Of a stretch of DNA of 64,000 bases, positions 33,426 through 41,130 are shown one piece after another. The notes beneath the pieces were generated by a model. That model did no database searches. It saw only the letters and a list, made by a program, of their open reading frames with translations, and was not told the DNA's origin. How positions within the stretch are numbered: position 1 is the first letter of the stretch; each line of letters opens with the position of its first letter. Position numbers and translations under genes: made by a program. This DNA is from Rhodospirillales bacterium. GTDB lineage: Bacteria; Pseudomonadota; Alphaproteobacteria; Acetobacterales; Acetobacteraceae. The stretch spans positions 1 to 64,000 of the forward strand of contig JANXSM010000090.1 in NCBI GenBank assembly GCA_025352665.1, written 5' to 3'.

Positions 33426-35051
33426 GTGTCGTTCTCTCTCACCCTCATCGATCTCGCCGGCGCCATCGCCCTGCTGCTTTGGGGCGTGCACATGGTGCAA
33501 AGCGGGATCCAGCGCGCCTTCGGGGCCGAGCTGCGCCGTACGCTGGGGGCCGCCCTGGGCGATCGCCTCCGCGCCTTCATGGCGGGGCTCGGGGTGACGG
33601 CTGCGTTGCAGAGCAGCACGGCCACCGGCCTGATCGTGGCCTCCTTCGCAGCCGAAGGGCTGGTGGAGCTGATGCCGGCGCTGTCGGCCATGCTCGGCGC
33701 CAATGTCGGCACCACGCTGATCGTGCAGGCGTTCTCGTTCAACGTGGCGCAGATCGCTCCGCTGTTCATCCTCATCGGCGTGACGATGTTCCGTCGCGGG
33801 CAGCAGACCCGCACGCGCGACCTCGGCCGCGTCGGCATCGGGCTGGGATTGATGCTGTTCGCCCTGCGACAGCTGCTGACGCTAATCACGCCGTTCGAGG
33901 ATGTGCCGAGCCTGCGGTTGCTGCTCGGCGAGATCACCACCGACCCAATGGTCGCCGTGTTGCTGGCAGCCATGCTGACCTGGGCGGCGCATTCCTCCGT
34001 CGCCGTGGTGCTGCTGGTGATGTCCTTCGCCGCCAAGGGCGTGGTGCCGCCGCATGCTGCCTTTGCCCTGGTGCTCGGTGCCAATTTAGGTTCCGCGATC
34101 AACCCGGTGCTGGAAGGTGTTGCTGGCAGCGACTGGTCGAACCGGCGAGTGGCTGTGGGCAATCTGCTGAACCGGGTGATCGGCGTGGTCGCGGGGCTGA
34201 TGCTGCTCGACCTGTTGAGCCCGTGGCTGGTGACGATCGATCCCGACAATGCCCGTGTGGTGGCGGATTTCCACACCGGCTTCAATGTTGTGCTGGCGGT
34301 GCTGTTCCTGCCGGTGCTGCGCCCGTTCGCAGCCTTGCTCGTGCGGTTTCTGCCCTCACGCGTCGATGCCGCCGACCCCTCGCAGCCGCGTTACCTCGAT
34401 GCCGCCGCCCGTGAGACGCCGACCATCGCGCTGGCCGCAGCGGCTCGCGAGGCGCTGCGCATGGTCGATGTGCTGGAGGCGATGCTGCAGGGCGTCACGA
34501 CCGCGCTGCGCGGCACCGACCGCAACGCCGTGGGCGAAACCCGCCGGCTGGACGACATGCTCGACCGGCTCAACACAGCCATCAAGGAGTATATCGTGGG
34601 GCTCGACAGCGACGATCTCAGTGAGGCCGATACGAGGCGGATCAGCGAAATCCTCACCTTTACCACCAACCTTGAACACGCCGGCGATGTGATCGAACGC
34701 AACGTGCTCAGCGGTGCGGCCAAGCGGTTGAAACGCGGGGTGTCGTTCCCGGTCGACGTGCAGGCGGCGTTGGACGAGGCGATGCTGCGGCTGGGCCGCA
34801 ACCTGCGGGCCGCAGCCGCCGTCTTCATGACATCGGACAACACCGCCGCCCGCGCGCTGGTCGGTGAGAAGGCAGCGTTTCGCGACATCGAACAGTCCGC
34901 CACCGAAGCCCATTTCGCCTGGCTGCGCAGCGGTCAGGCGGAGCCTGGCGAGCAGAGTGCCCTGCACCTGGACCTGCTGCGGGACTTTAAGCGGATCAAC
35001 GCCCATTTGGTCGCCGCCGCCGCCTATCCCGTCCTGCAGGACCAGGGCTGA
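33426..35051 (+). CDS. Na/Pi cotransporter family protein with PhoU-like tail
   Basis: A 541-residue NptA-type transporter. The N-terminal 320 residues hold about eight membrane segments with the two inverted family repeats centred on ALQSSTATGLIVASF and WAAHSSVAVVLLVMSF, the QSST-type motif that forms the phosphate and sodium site, plus AMLGANVGTTLIVQAF and LGANLGSAINPVLEG. Residues about 350-541 are a cytoplasmic PhoU-like helical domain (EYIVGLDSDDLSEADTRRIS). The start is GTG at 33426. It is divergent from ugpB, which suggests phosphate-linked control, although I cannot identify a Pho box. Confidence 0.92.
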   Translation: MSFSLTLIDLAGAIALLLWGVHMVQSGIQRAFGAELRRTLGAALGDRLRAFMAGLGVTAALQSSTATGLIVASFAAEGLVELMPALSAMLGANVGTTLIVQAFSFNVAQIAPLFILIGVTMFRRGQQTRTRDLGRVGIGLGLMLFALRQLLTLITPFEDVPSLRLLLGEITTDPMVAVLLAAMLTWAAHSSVAVVLLVMSFAAKGVVPPHAAFALVLGANLGSAINPVLEGVAGSDWSNRRVAVGNLLNRVIGVVAGLMLLDLLSPWLVTIDPDNARVVADFHTGFNVVLAVLFLPVLRPFAALLVRFLPSRVDAADPSQPRYLDAAARETPTIALAAAAREALRMVDVLEAMLQGVTTALRGTDRNAVGETRRLDDMLDRLNTAIKEYIVGLDSDDLSEADTRRISEILTFTTNLEHAGDVIERNVLSGAAKRLKRGVSFPVDVQAALDEAMLRLGRNLRAAAAVFMTSDNTAARALVGEKAAFRDIEQSATEAHFAWLRSGQAEPGEQSALHLDLLRDFKRINAHLVAAAAYPVLQDQG

Positions 35052-35055
35052 ACGC

Positions 35056-35101
35056 GCTTGAGCGTGATGACGTCGGATCGGCGACGTCATCACGCTCAAG
35101 C
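35056..35101. repeat. CTAG-type palindromic repeat, copy C (hairpin only)
   Basis: A perfect 19-bp inverted repeat: GCTTGAGCGTGATGACGTC and its complement flank the 8-nt centre GGATCGGC. Compared with copy E the ends read CTTGAG instead of CTAGAG, and only the hairpin module is present. It lies exactly between the convergent Na/Pi transporter and dienelactone hydrolase genes, and the stop codon of the latter (TAG) shares base 35101 with it. It could act as a bidirectional terminator. Confidence 0.85.
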
Positions 35102-35991
35102 TACACCTTGAGGTACTTGTTGAACCAGTCGAGCGTGTGCTGCCAAGCTTCCTTGGCCGCAACTTCGTCGTAGCGGGGCGTCGTGTCGTTGTGGAACCCG
35201 TGGTTGGCGCCCTTGTAGATATGTCCTTCATGCGGCACGCCCGCCTTGGTCAGCTCGGTGTCGAACGCGGGCCATCCGCTGGTGACGCGGGTGTCCAGTT
35301 CGGCATATTGGGCGTTGATCGGCGTCGTGATCTTGGCGGTGTCGGCAGCATTGGGCTGCAAGCCGTAGAACGGTACAGCCGCGGATAGTTCGCGGCCCAT
35401 GTGGACCGCGATTTGGTTGACGATGCCGCCGCCAAAGCAGAAGCCGACCGCGCCGAGCTTGCCGCTGCTGTCCGCTCGGTTCTTGAGCCAGATGGCCGAG
35501 GCAAAGAAATCCTCGCGCATCTTCGTCGGATCGACCTGCGTGAACATCGCCGTGGCCTTCTCCTCATCCCCCGGATAGCCACCGAGCGAGGTCAGACCAT
35601 CCGGGGCAAAGGCGATGTAGCCGGCGATCGCGAGCCGCCGGGCCACGTCCTCGATATAAGGGTTGAGGCCACGGTTCTCATGGATCACCAGCACTGCAGG
35701 CGACTTCGCCACGTCGGCGGGCTTTGCCATATACCCTTTGATGCTGCCGTTGCCCTGCGGCGAAGCAACCGTCTCCCGCGTGCTGACGATCCGTTTGTCA
35801 TCCAGCGGCACCTGGATCGCCCAGGCGTAGTTCGGCTTCAGCATGTCGAGCAGCATAGCGGCCGTCACACCGCCAACGGCAAATTTCTGGGCGCCGTCGA
35901 GGAAGTCGCGCCGGCTTTTCTGGCCATGGACATAGCCATCGAACAGATTGAGCAGCTCCTGTGGAAAGTCGGAGGCCTTCTTGCGTTCCAT
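35101..35991 (-). CDS. Dienelactone hydrolase family protein, twin-arginine-like leader
   Basis: A 296-residue alpha/beta hydrolase. The ATG at 35991 has GGGAA about 8 nt upstream; the frame continues upstream only through repeat copy D. The N-terminal 65 residues contain KSRRDFLDGAQKFAVGGVTA, a twin-arginine-like membrane leader. The catalytic nucleophile is the cysteine of VGFCFGGGIV, the acid lies before GWPAF, and the histidine is in YKGANHGFHND. The family opens lactone rings of dienelactones in aromatic degradation, but many members have other substrates. The VIHENRGLNPYIEDVARRLA stretch is typical of YghX-like members. Confidence 0.9.
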   Translation of the reverse strand: MERKKASDFPQELLNLFDGYVHGQKSRRDFLDGAQKFAVGGVTAAMLLDMLKPNYAWAIQVPLDDKRIVSTRETVASPQGNGSIKGYMAKPADVAKSPAVLVIHENRGLNPYIEDVARRLAIAGYIAFAPDGLTSLGGYPGDEEKATAMFTQVDPTKMREDFFASAIWLKNRADSSGKLGAVGFCFGGGIVNQIAVHMGRELSAAVPFYGLQPNAADTAKITTPINAQYAELDTRVTSGWPAFDTELTKAGVPHEGHIYKGANHGFHNDTTPRYDEVAAKEAWQHTLDWFNKYLKV

Positions 35992-36049
35992 GTATGCGTT
36001 CCCGATGTTGCAGCGGACGCACGTTATCATCAGTGCCTTGCGCGCGGCA

Positions 36050-36148
36050 GGGTGACCGAAGGTGGAATCATCGAAATGTCTGAATCGCGAGGAAAAACAG
36101 AGAGCTAGACCGGCGCGATTTCGCCGATCAGAAATCATCCTGGTCTAG
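36050..36148. repeat. CTAG-bounded palindromic repeat, copy D
   Basis: A diverged copy. The first half has GGTGACCGAAGGTGGAATCA, TCGAAATGTCTGAATCGCG and AAAAACAGAGAG, matching copies B and E. The hairpin module runs between CTAG at 36105-36108 and CTAG at 36145-36148, with outer arms CTAGACC and GGTCTAG and inner arms ATTTC and GAAAT, so base changes have partly been matched by compensating changes on the other arm. The terminal CTAG gives the TAG stop codon of the lipoprotein gene at 36145. The left end lies just upstream of the dienelactone hydrolase gene. Confidence 0.85.
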
Positions 36149-36639
36149 CGCGTGGCCACCAGCGGGTTTGGGTCGGCACCTGGGGGTGCCCAGCCGCCGG
36201 TGCGCCACAGGAACTCGCCGAACTCATTCTGCGTCCATAGCCCATGCTGCCAGATCAGCCCTGGCGGCACGCGGGTCCACCGCCCGGACTGCCAGACAAA
36301 CTCCTTGCCGTTCCACTCCCAGGTGTTGGGCTGCCACGATACGTCGCGCGCTGGCGCCCTAGGCGTCGGCTCGACCTTGGGACGGGGGATCGGCGGCGGC
36401 GGTTTCGGAGCGGGAGCCTGTTCCGTGCGGCTGGCGAAGAAGATCCAGGGCGAGCGGCGGGCCAGCGGGTCGGCGGGTTCGTTCAGCGCCTGGCGCTGTG
36501 GGGGCGGCATGTCTTCCGGTCGGCCGAAGCGACGAATGAAGTCACGGTCGAGCGATGCATCGCCCGCCGGCATGCGTCCCGGCGCCGAGCAGCCGGCGAG
36601 CAGACACAGCATCGGCACGAGGAGGTTTCTCAGGCACAT
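36145..36639 (-). CDS. Lipoprotein with tryptophan-rich W-x-x-G-x-W-like repeats
   Basis: A 164-residue predicted lipoprotein. The signal ends in LCLLAGC. A Pro/Lys-rich spacer (APKPPPPIPRPKVEPTPRAP) follows at about residues 75-95. The C-terminal part has three similar units: WEWNGKEFVWQSGRW, LIWQHGLWTQNEFGEF and LWRTGGW, resembling the YxWQPGxW/WXXGXW repeat family. The function is unknown. The stop codon TAG is the first three bases, read on this strand, of the terminal CTAG of repeat copy D, so the native C-terminus may have differed. Confidence 0.72.
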   Translation of the reverse strand: MCLRNLLVPMLCLLAGCSAPGRMPAGDASLDRDFIRRFGRPEDMPPPQRQALNEPADPLARRSPWIFFASRTEQAPAPKPPPPIPRPKVEPTPRAPARDVSWQPNTWEWNGKEFVWQSGRWTRVPPGLIWQHGLWTQNEFGEFLWRTGGWAPPGADPNPLVATR

Positions 36640-36648
36640 GGCGTTCTT

Positions 36649-37827
36649 TTACGTCAGATGGGCCAGGCCCAGATAGTCCTGACTCTGCATTTCCTCGAGC
36701 CTTGAAGCGGTGCGTTCGAAGGCTTTTGCCCCCTCGCCGCGCTGGTAGAGTTGGTCCGGCCAGGCGGTGGCGGAGGCGACCAGTTTCACGCGATGATCAT
36801 ACAACGCATCGATCAGCACGATGAAGCGGCGGGCGCGATCGAAGTTGTCCGGCGAAAGCCGGGGAATGCCATCGAGCACCAGCGCGTGAAAATGCGTGGC
36901 CAGCGCCAGATAGTCGCCGGCGCCCAGCGCCTGGCCGCAAAGTGCCTCGAAATCGAACCGCGCTACACCCTGCGCCGCGATCGGTACCGCCACCGTGCGG
37001 CCCATGACCGTAAGCGTCTCCGCCCGTGGTTGGGCGTGGCCGGTGAGTTCCGAAAACGCTGCATCCAGCGCACGTTCGGCGCGGCCATCTGCCGGCACAT
37101 GCCAGGTTGGCATGCCGCGCAGCCGGGCGCGGCGGAAATCGCGACCGCCCTCCATCACCAGCACGTCCAAATACTGCTTGATCAGGCCGATGAACGGCAG
37201 GAACGCGTCCCGCCCGGGTTGGCCCTTGAACAGATCGTCGGGCGCCGTGTTAGACGTTGTGACCACCACGACGCCACGATCAAACAGTGCCTGGAACAGT
37301 CGGCCCAGAATCATGGCGTCAGCGATGTCGTTAACCTGGAATTCGTCGAAGCACAGCAGCGCCGCCTCCGCCGCGATTGTGTCGGCGAGCGGCGGGATCG
37401 GGTCGGACTCGTTCGGGTTGGCACGGCGCCAGGCGAAGATGCGCTTGTGGGCGTCCTGCATGAACTGGTGAAAGTGCAGCCGGCGCTTGCGCCCGACGTC
37501 GGCTGTAGCGAAGAATAAATCCATCAGCATGGATTTGCCGCGGCCGACCTCGCCGACCAGATAAAGCCCATGCGGGCGGACCTCATCGGCCCCTTCTGTG
37601 GGCTTGCGGCGCAGGAAGCGACTGAACAGCCCGGCCTTGGCCGATGAGTGAGGGTCGGGATCGTAGCCGCGCAGCTTGGTCCACAGATCCTGCAGCCGCT
37701 CGATCGCGACCGCCTGCGATGGATCTGGCGTCAGTGCGCCCGCGGCAACCCGGGCGCGATAGGCGGGAAGGGGGCCGGCGCGCAGATCGTCGGCAGGTCG
37801 GTTGCTGTCCATGATGCGCTGCGGCAT
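36649..37827 (-). CDS. zapE: Cell division protein ZapE (AFG1-like ATPase)
   Basis: A P-loop ATPase of the AFG1/ZapE family, 392 residues from the ATG at 37827 (the ATG at 37812 is also possible). The longer open frame upstream overlaps the divergent oxygenase gene and is not supported. Walker A is LVGEVGRGKSMLMDLFF, Walker B is ALLCFDEFQVNDIADAM, and VVVTTSNTAPDDLFKG carries the sensor 1 region. RRFIVLIDALYDHRVKLVAS is the C-terminal signature. In E. coli it associates with the Z ring under low oxygen or high temperature. It is divergent from the 2OG oxygenase gene. Confidence 0.92.
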   Translation of the reverse strand: MPQRIMDSNRPADDLRAGPLPAYRARVAAGALTPDPSQAVAIERLQDLWTKLRGYDPDPHSSAKAGLFSRFLRRKPTEGADEVRPHGLYLVGEVGRGKSMLMDLFFATADVGRKRRLHFHQFMQDAHKRIFAWRRANPNESDPIPPLADTIAAEAALLCFDEFQVNDIADAMILGRLFQALFDRGVVVVTTSNTAPDDLFKGQPGRDAFLPFIGLIKQYLDVLVMEGGRDFRRARLRGMPTWHVPADGRAERALDAAFSELTGHAQPRAETLTVMGRTVAVPIAAQGVARFDFEALCGQALGAGDYLALATHFHALVLDGIPRLSPDNFDRARRFIVLIDALYDHRVKLVASATAWPDQLYQRGEGAKAFERTASRLEEMQSQDYLGLAHLT

Positions 37828-37902
37828 AGCGCAGATCCGCCACCTGTGGAACCGGTCAGCCGAAGCCTGTAGAAGACGATGAACATCGCGTTGGAGCCGG
37901 CC

Positions 37903-38541
37903 ATGGCCATCCTCGATCTCGCAGCCTTCCGCAGCACTCCTGCTTCGCAGGATCCGTTCGCCCATGTCATCGTTCCCGCCTTCGTGCCGTCATCACAGCT
38001 CGACGGCGTGCTGGCCGACCTGCCGCAGATGGCCAAGGGAGGCTCGTTTCCGATCGGCTCGCTGAAGCTTGGCGTGCAGGCGCGGGCAATGCTGGCTGAA
38101 CTGGAAGGCGCTGCGTTTCGCGACGCGGTGGCCGAAAAATTCGGCCTGGACCTCGCCGGCGCCGTCACCATGACCACCCTGCGCGGCCGCTCGCGCGAAA
38201 AGGACGGCCGCGTTCACACCGACTCGACCGCCAAGCGTGTCACCGTGCTCCTCTATCTGAACCGTGAGACCGATGCCTGGCAGGCACACCAGGGCTGCCT
38301 GCGCCTGCTGCGCCTGCCCGACTCGCTCGATGATTATGTTGCGGAGGTGCCGCCCGTGAACGGCACCCTGCTCGTGTTCCCCAACACGGCTAACGCCTGG
38401 CATGGCCACAAGCAGTTCGTCGGACAGCGCTATGTCGTGCAGCTCAACTACATGACGGGCAATGCTGCGGCCCGTGCCGAGATCCGCCGGCACCGGATTT
38501 CGGCCTTCATAAAGAAACTGACCATGGTTGCCGCTTCGTGA
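37903..38541 (+). CDS. 2OG-Fe(II) oxygenase-like protein
   Basis: A 212-residue protein. The ATG at 37903 has GGAG 6 nt upstream; the ATG at 37879 is less well placed. The double-stranded beta-helix signature is present: HxD in GRVHTDSTAKRV, VTVLLYLN, and the distal His with the 2-oxoglutarate arginine in NAWHGHKQFVGQRYVVQ. It resembles small prolyl-hydroxylase-like oxygenases found next to sugar or lipid genes. The substrate is unknown. It stands alone, divergent from zapE. Confidence 0.78.
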   Translation: MAILDLAAFRSTPASQDPFAHVIVPAFVPSSQLDGVLADLPQMAKGGSFPIGSLKLGVQARAMLAELEGAAFRDAVAEKFGLDLAGAVTMTTLRGRSREKDGRVHTDSTAKRVTVLLYLNRETDAWQAHQGCLRLLRLPDSLDDYVAEVPPVNGTLLVFPNTANAWHGHKQFVGQRYVVQLNYMTGNAAARAEIRRHRISAFIKKLTMVAAS

Positions 38542-38839
38542 TTGCGCCAGCGATAATCACATCTACGCGATCTTGCGCGATCCGTGCACGGATTTGCGCG
38601 AAACCCGCAGTCGCACCGTCTGCACCGTAAAGCCCACGGAACCGCGGCAAAACGGCCGCCAATACTGTCGAACCCGCATCGAAGCCGTGGCCTGATGAAC
38701 AGGTCCCGTCCGGAGCATGATGGTTTGTCGATGAACCAAGCCGGTTGATTGGACTTCACCCTGCACTCAGCAGGCACCTGCCGCAGTTCGTGTCCCGAGA
38801 TGACACCGGCGGGGCGCCCCAATCGAAGGAACCACACGC

Positions 38840-39103
38840 ATGTCCATTATAGCCTGGCTGATCCTCGGCCTCATCGCAGGATTTATCGGCAGCAAGATCG
38901 TCAACAACTCTGGTGAGGGCCTGATGCTCGACATCGTGCTCGGCGTTGTCGGCGCTGTCGTCGGCGGGTTCCTGTTCACCTTCTTCGGAGCCGCACCGGT
39001 GACCGGGCTCAACATCTATAGCCTGATCGTCGCCGTGGTCGGCTCGATCGTGGTGCTGTGGATCTACCACGCCATCGCCGGCCGCGGCCGCTCGGCGATT
39101 TAG
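38840..39103 (+). CDS. GlsB/YeaQ/YmgE family stress membrane protein
   Basis: An 87-residue small membrane protein. Three hydrophobic segments are visible: IIAWLILGLIAGFIGSKIV, IVLGVVGAVVGGFLFTFFG and LIVAVVGSIVVLWIYHAIA. The glycine-rich GLIAG and GVVGAVVGG patterns and the ending AIAGRG are the family signature (transglycosylase-associated protein, Pfam family). Members are often induced by stress, with no defined biochemical role. A preceding 298-bp gap holds nothing I recognise. Confidence 0.92.
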   Translation: MSIIAWLILGLIAGFIGSKIVNNSGEGLMLDIVLGVVGAVVGGFLFTFFGAAPVTGLNIYSLIVAVVGSIVVLWIYHAIAGRGRSAI

Positions 39104-39537
39104 AGAGGATCTAGCTAGCTCACCTTCTCGAAAGCAGTACGACCCGCGATCTGGCAGTCCACGAGAATTTTGATCTCGTGGACTGCCGGGGAGCTGCACG
39201 CATGTGGTGAAGTTTGCGAGCAATTGGAACTTGCGGCGTTTGGGGCACCCGATTTTTTGACGTAGTGGATGCCGTAAACGCCGACGCGCCCCTTTGGAAC
39301 GGCAGCCGCAACGCCGCATGCAGGCACCCCGTCATCCGGCGCAGGCGCGCCATCAGGGGCAGATTCTGCAAATTGAGCAGCGCCGCTGCGGGGAACCGTT
39401 TGCGATCAAACGCCGCCGAGACGGCCGTTGTTTCGTCGACGATGTGGTGGCGGCGTTCGGCGTTGAAGATCTCCTTCGGCGCCGGCGCTGCGGGAGCATC
39501 TCGATCGGGCCTCGGCGCCAGGTTCGACACGCCGGGC
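39104..39537. other. Ambiguous locus: possible degraded small gene on the minus strand
   Basis: About 430 bp with overlapping open frames. On the minus strand one frame from GTG at 39530 starts SNLAPRPDRDAPAAPAPKEI and looks coding for roughly 45 residues. A second minus frame, open from about 39400 to its TAG at 39115, contains GRVGVYGIHYVKKSGAPNAA and ends RTAFEKVS. The two could be halves of one frameshifted small protein. Plus-strand frames 39214-39558 and 39294-39551 also run into repeat copy E and stop there. I cannot decide which, if any, is expressed. Confidence 0.3.
39153..39187. terminator. Strong hairpin downstream of glsB-like gene
   Basis: GGCAGTCCACGAGA at 39153-39166 and TCTCGTGGACTGCC at 39174-39187 form a perfect 14-bp stem with the 7-nt loop ATTTTGA, about 50 bp after the stress-protein gene. 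There is no T tract on either side. It could terminate transcription from the left or be part of a structured RNA; it also overlaps the unclear minus-strand frames here. Confidence 0.6.
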
Positions 39538-39644
39538 CTAGAGCGGGGTGACGTCTGATAGGCGACGTCACCCCGCTCTAGCTGTTTGTTTTATCGCGTG
39601 ACTCAGACCTTTCGGTGATTCCACCTTCGGTCATCACGCTCTAG
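39538..39644. repeat. CTAG-bounded palindromic repeat, copy E (reference copy)
   Basis: The cleanest copy. CTAG sites are at 39538-39541, 39578-39581 and 39641-39644. The first module is an almost perfect hairpin: CTAGAGCGGGGTGACGTC, spacer TGATAGGC, and its exact complement. The second module contains TTTGTTTTATCGCGTGACTC, then AGACC, then GGTGATTCCACC and TTCGGTCATCACGCTCTAG, and can fold GCGTGA and GACC with GGTCATCACGC. The right CTAG supplies the TAG stop of the OmpA-like gene. Confidence 0.92.
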
Positions 39645-41128
39645 CGATCGGTCAGCCGCAGCTCGATCCGCCGGTTCTTCGCGTAGGCTTCTGGCGTGTC
39701 GGCGGAGTCGAGCGGCTGGTTCTCTCCGAAGCCGGTGGCGGCGATCCGGTTGGCGGGAATGCCTTCCGCTACCAGTAGCTTGGCCACCCTGATGGCGCGG
39801 TCGGCCGACAGTTCCCAGTTGGACGCGTAGCGGCCGGTGGTCGGCTGCTTGTCGGCGTGGCCATCGACGCGCAGCAGCCAGTTCACGTCGGGAGGAATCT
39901 CGGCGGCAATGGTCTTGAGTGTCGCGGCAAGGTCGCGAATCTGGTCCTGGCCGGTCTGCGTCAGATCCGCCGAGCCGACCGGGAACAGGACTTCCGACTG
40001 AAACACGAAACGGTCGCCGACGATGTTGATGCCGGGGCGATTGGCCAGAACCTCGCGCAGCCGCCCAAAGAATTCGCTTCGGTAACGTTGCAGCTCCTCC
40101 ACCTTCTGCGCGAGCGCCGCGTTGAGGCGACTGCCGAGATTGGTGATCTGCACGTCCTTGTCCTTGCCCGATGCTTCTGACGCATCGAGCGCGTGGGACA
40201 CGCTGGCCATCTGCTGGCGCAGCTGTTCCATCTGCTGGTTGAGCAGCGCCACCTGGGCGCGGGCGGAATCGCCCAGGCGTTTCTCGTCGGACAGCTGGAC
40301 TGCTACGGCTGCGCGGCGTTGCTCCTCGGTTGTGGCACGGACCGCGGCGTCCTGCGCCTGCCGTTCCAGCGCGTCGCGCAGCGCGATGACGGCGCGCAAC
40401 TGCTCGGAAAGTTTCGCGAGGTCGGACAGTTTGGTGTCGATGGTTGCCTTGTCGGCCTTGACGGTGCGGTCGAGTGCCTCGGACTGGCGCTGCATTTCGG
40501 CCAGATGGGTCTGTGCGTCCGATAGCTGGCGGCGAGCCTCGGCGAGATCCGCGGCGGTGGCGTTGAACCTGGCGAGGTTTGCTGTGACAAGTGCCGCGTT
40601 TTCGGATGCCTTCTGCGCATTGGCGGCGGCGGTTTCGCTGGCGACATCGCCGCGCTCGGCGATGTCGGCGAGTTGCAACTGCAGCGCTTCGTTGCGCGCC
40701 AACGCGGAGCGGGCCTGCAGATCGGCGTCGGCCAGCCGCGCGGTCAGACGGTCGCGGTCGAGTTTCAACCCGTCGCGTTCGGCGGCCAGCCGGACCTGGT
40801 CGCGGTTGAGCGCGGCCAGCTGGCTCGCCAGGCTGTCGCGATTGGTGTTTGCTGCGGCGATGTCGCGGTTGAGCCCTGCCACCGACAGGCGCAGTTCGGC
40901 GGTGCGGTTACGCTCGAGCGACAACATGTCGGAAATCTCGGCCATCTGACGGCCGACCCGGTCGAGCTGCTGGTCGCGGCCGGACAGCGCGACGGACAGG
41001 AATGCCTGCGCCAGCACGAACACCAGCAGCACGAAGATGATGACCATGAGCAGCGTGGACAGCGCATCCACATACCCTGGCCATACGTTGATCCCCTCCG
41101 AGTGGCTGCCGCGTCTGCGCAGTGCCAT
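39641..41128 (-). CDS. OmpA/MotB-like protein with long coiled coil
   Basis: A 495-residue inner-membrane-anchored protein. One membrane segment near residues 20-48 carries an aspartate at its start (GYVDALSTLLMVIIFVLLVF, D21), the position of the proton-carrying Asp of MotB/ExbD/TolR. Residues about 50-360 are a long coiled coil rich in Ala, Gln, Leu and Arg. Residues about 370-495 are an OmpA-type peptidoglycan-binding domain (FPVGSADLTQTGQDQI, VDGHADKQP, ELSADRAIRVAKLL, AATGFGENQPL, NRRIELRL). With the MotA-like gene upstream it forms a stator-like pair. There are no flagellar genes nearby. Its TAG stop comes from repeat copy E. Confidence 0.87.
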   Translation of the reverse strand: MALRRRGSHSEGINVWPGYVDALSTLLMVIIFVLLVFVLAQAFLSVALSGRDQQLDRVGRQMAEISDMLSLERNRTAELRLSVAGLNRDIAAANTNRDSLASQLAALNRDQVRLAAERDGLKLDRDRLTARLADADLQARSALARNEALQLQLADIAERGDVASETAAANAQKASENAALVTANLARFNATAADLAEARRQLSDAQTHLAEMQRQSEALDRTVKADKATIDTKLSDLAKLSEQLRAVIALRDALERQAQDAAVRATTEEQRRAAVAVQLSDEKRLGDSARAQVALLNQQMEQLRQQMASVSHALDASEASGKDKDVQITNLGSRLNAALAQKVEELQRYRSEFFGRLREVLANRPGINIVGDRFVFQSEVLFPVGSADLTQTGQDQIRDLAATLKTIAAEIPPDVNWLLRVDGHADKQPTTGRYASNWELSADRAIRVAKLLVAEGIPANRIAATGFGENQPLDSADTPEAYAKNRRIELRLTDR

Positions 41129-41130
41129 GA

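Noticed and set aside
35056-35101. Simple rho-independent terminator only
   Set aside because: The hairpin could terminate, but its sequence clearly belongs to the dispersed palindrome family (shared GTGATGACGTC and GACGTCATCACGC arms), so it is listed as a repeat.
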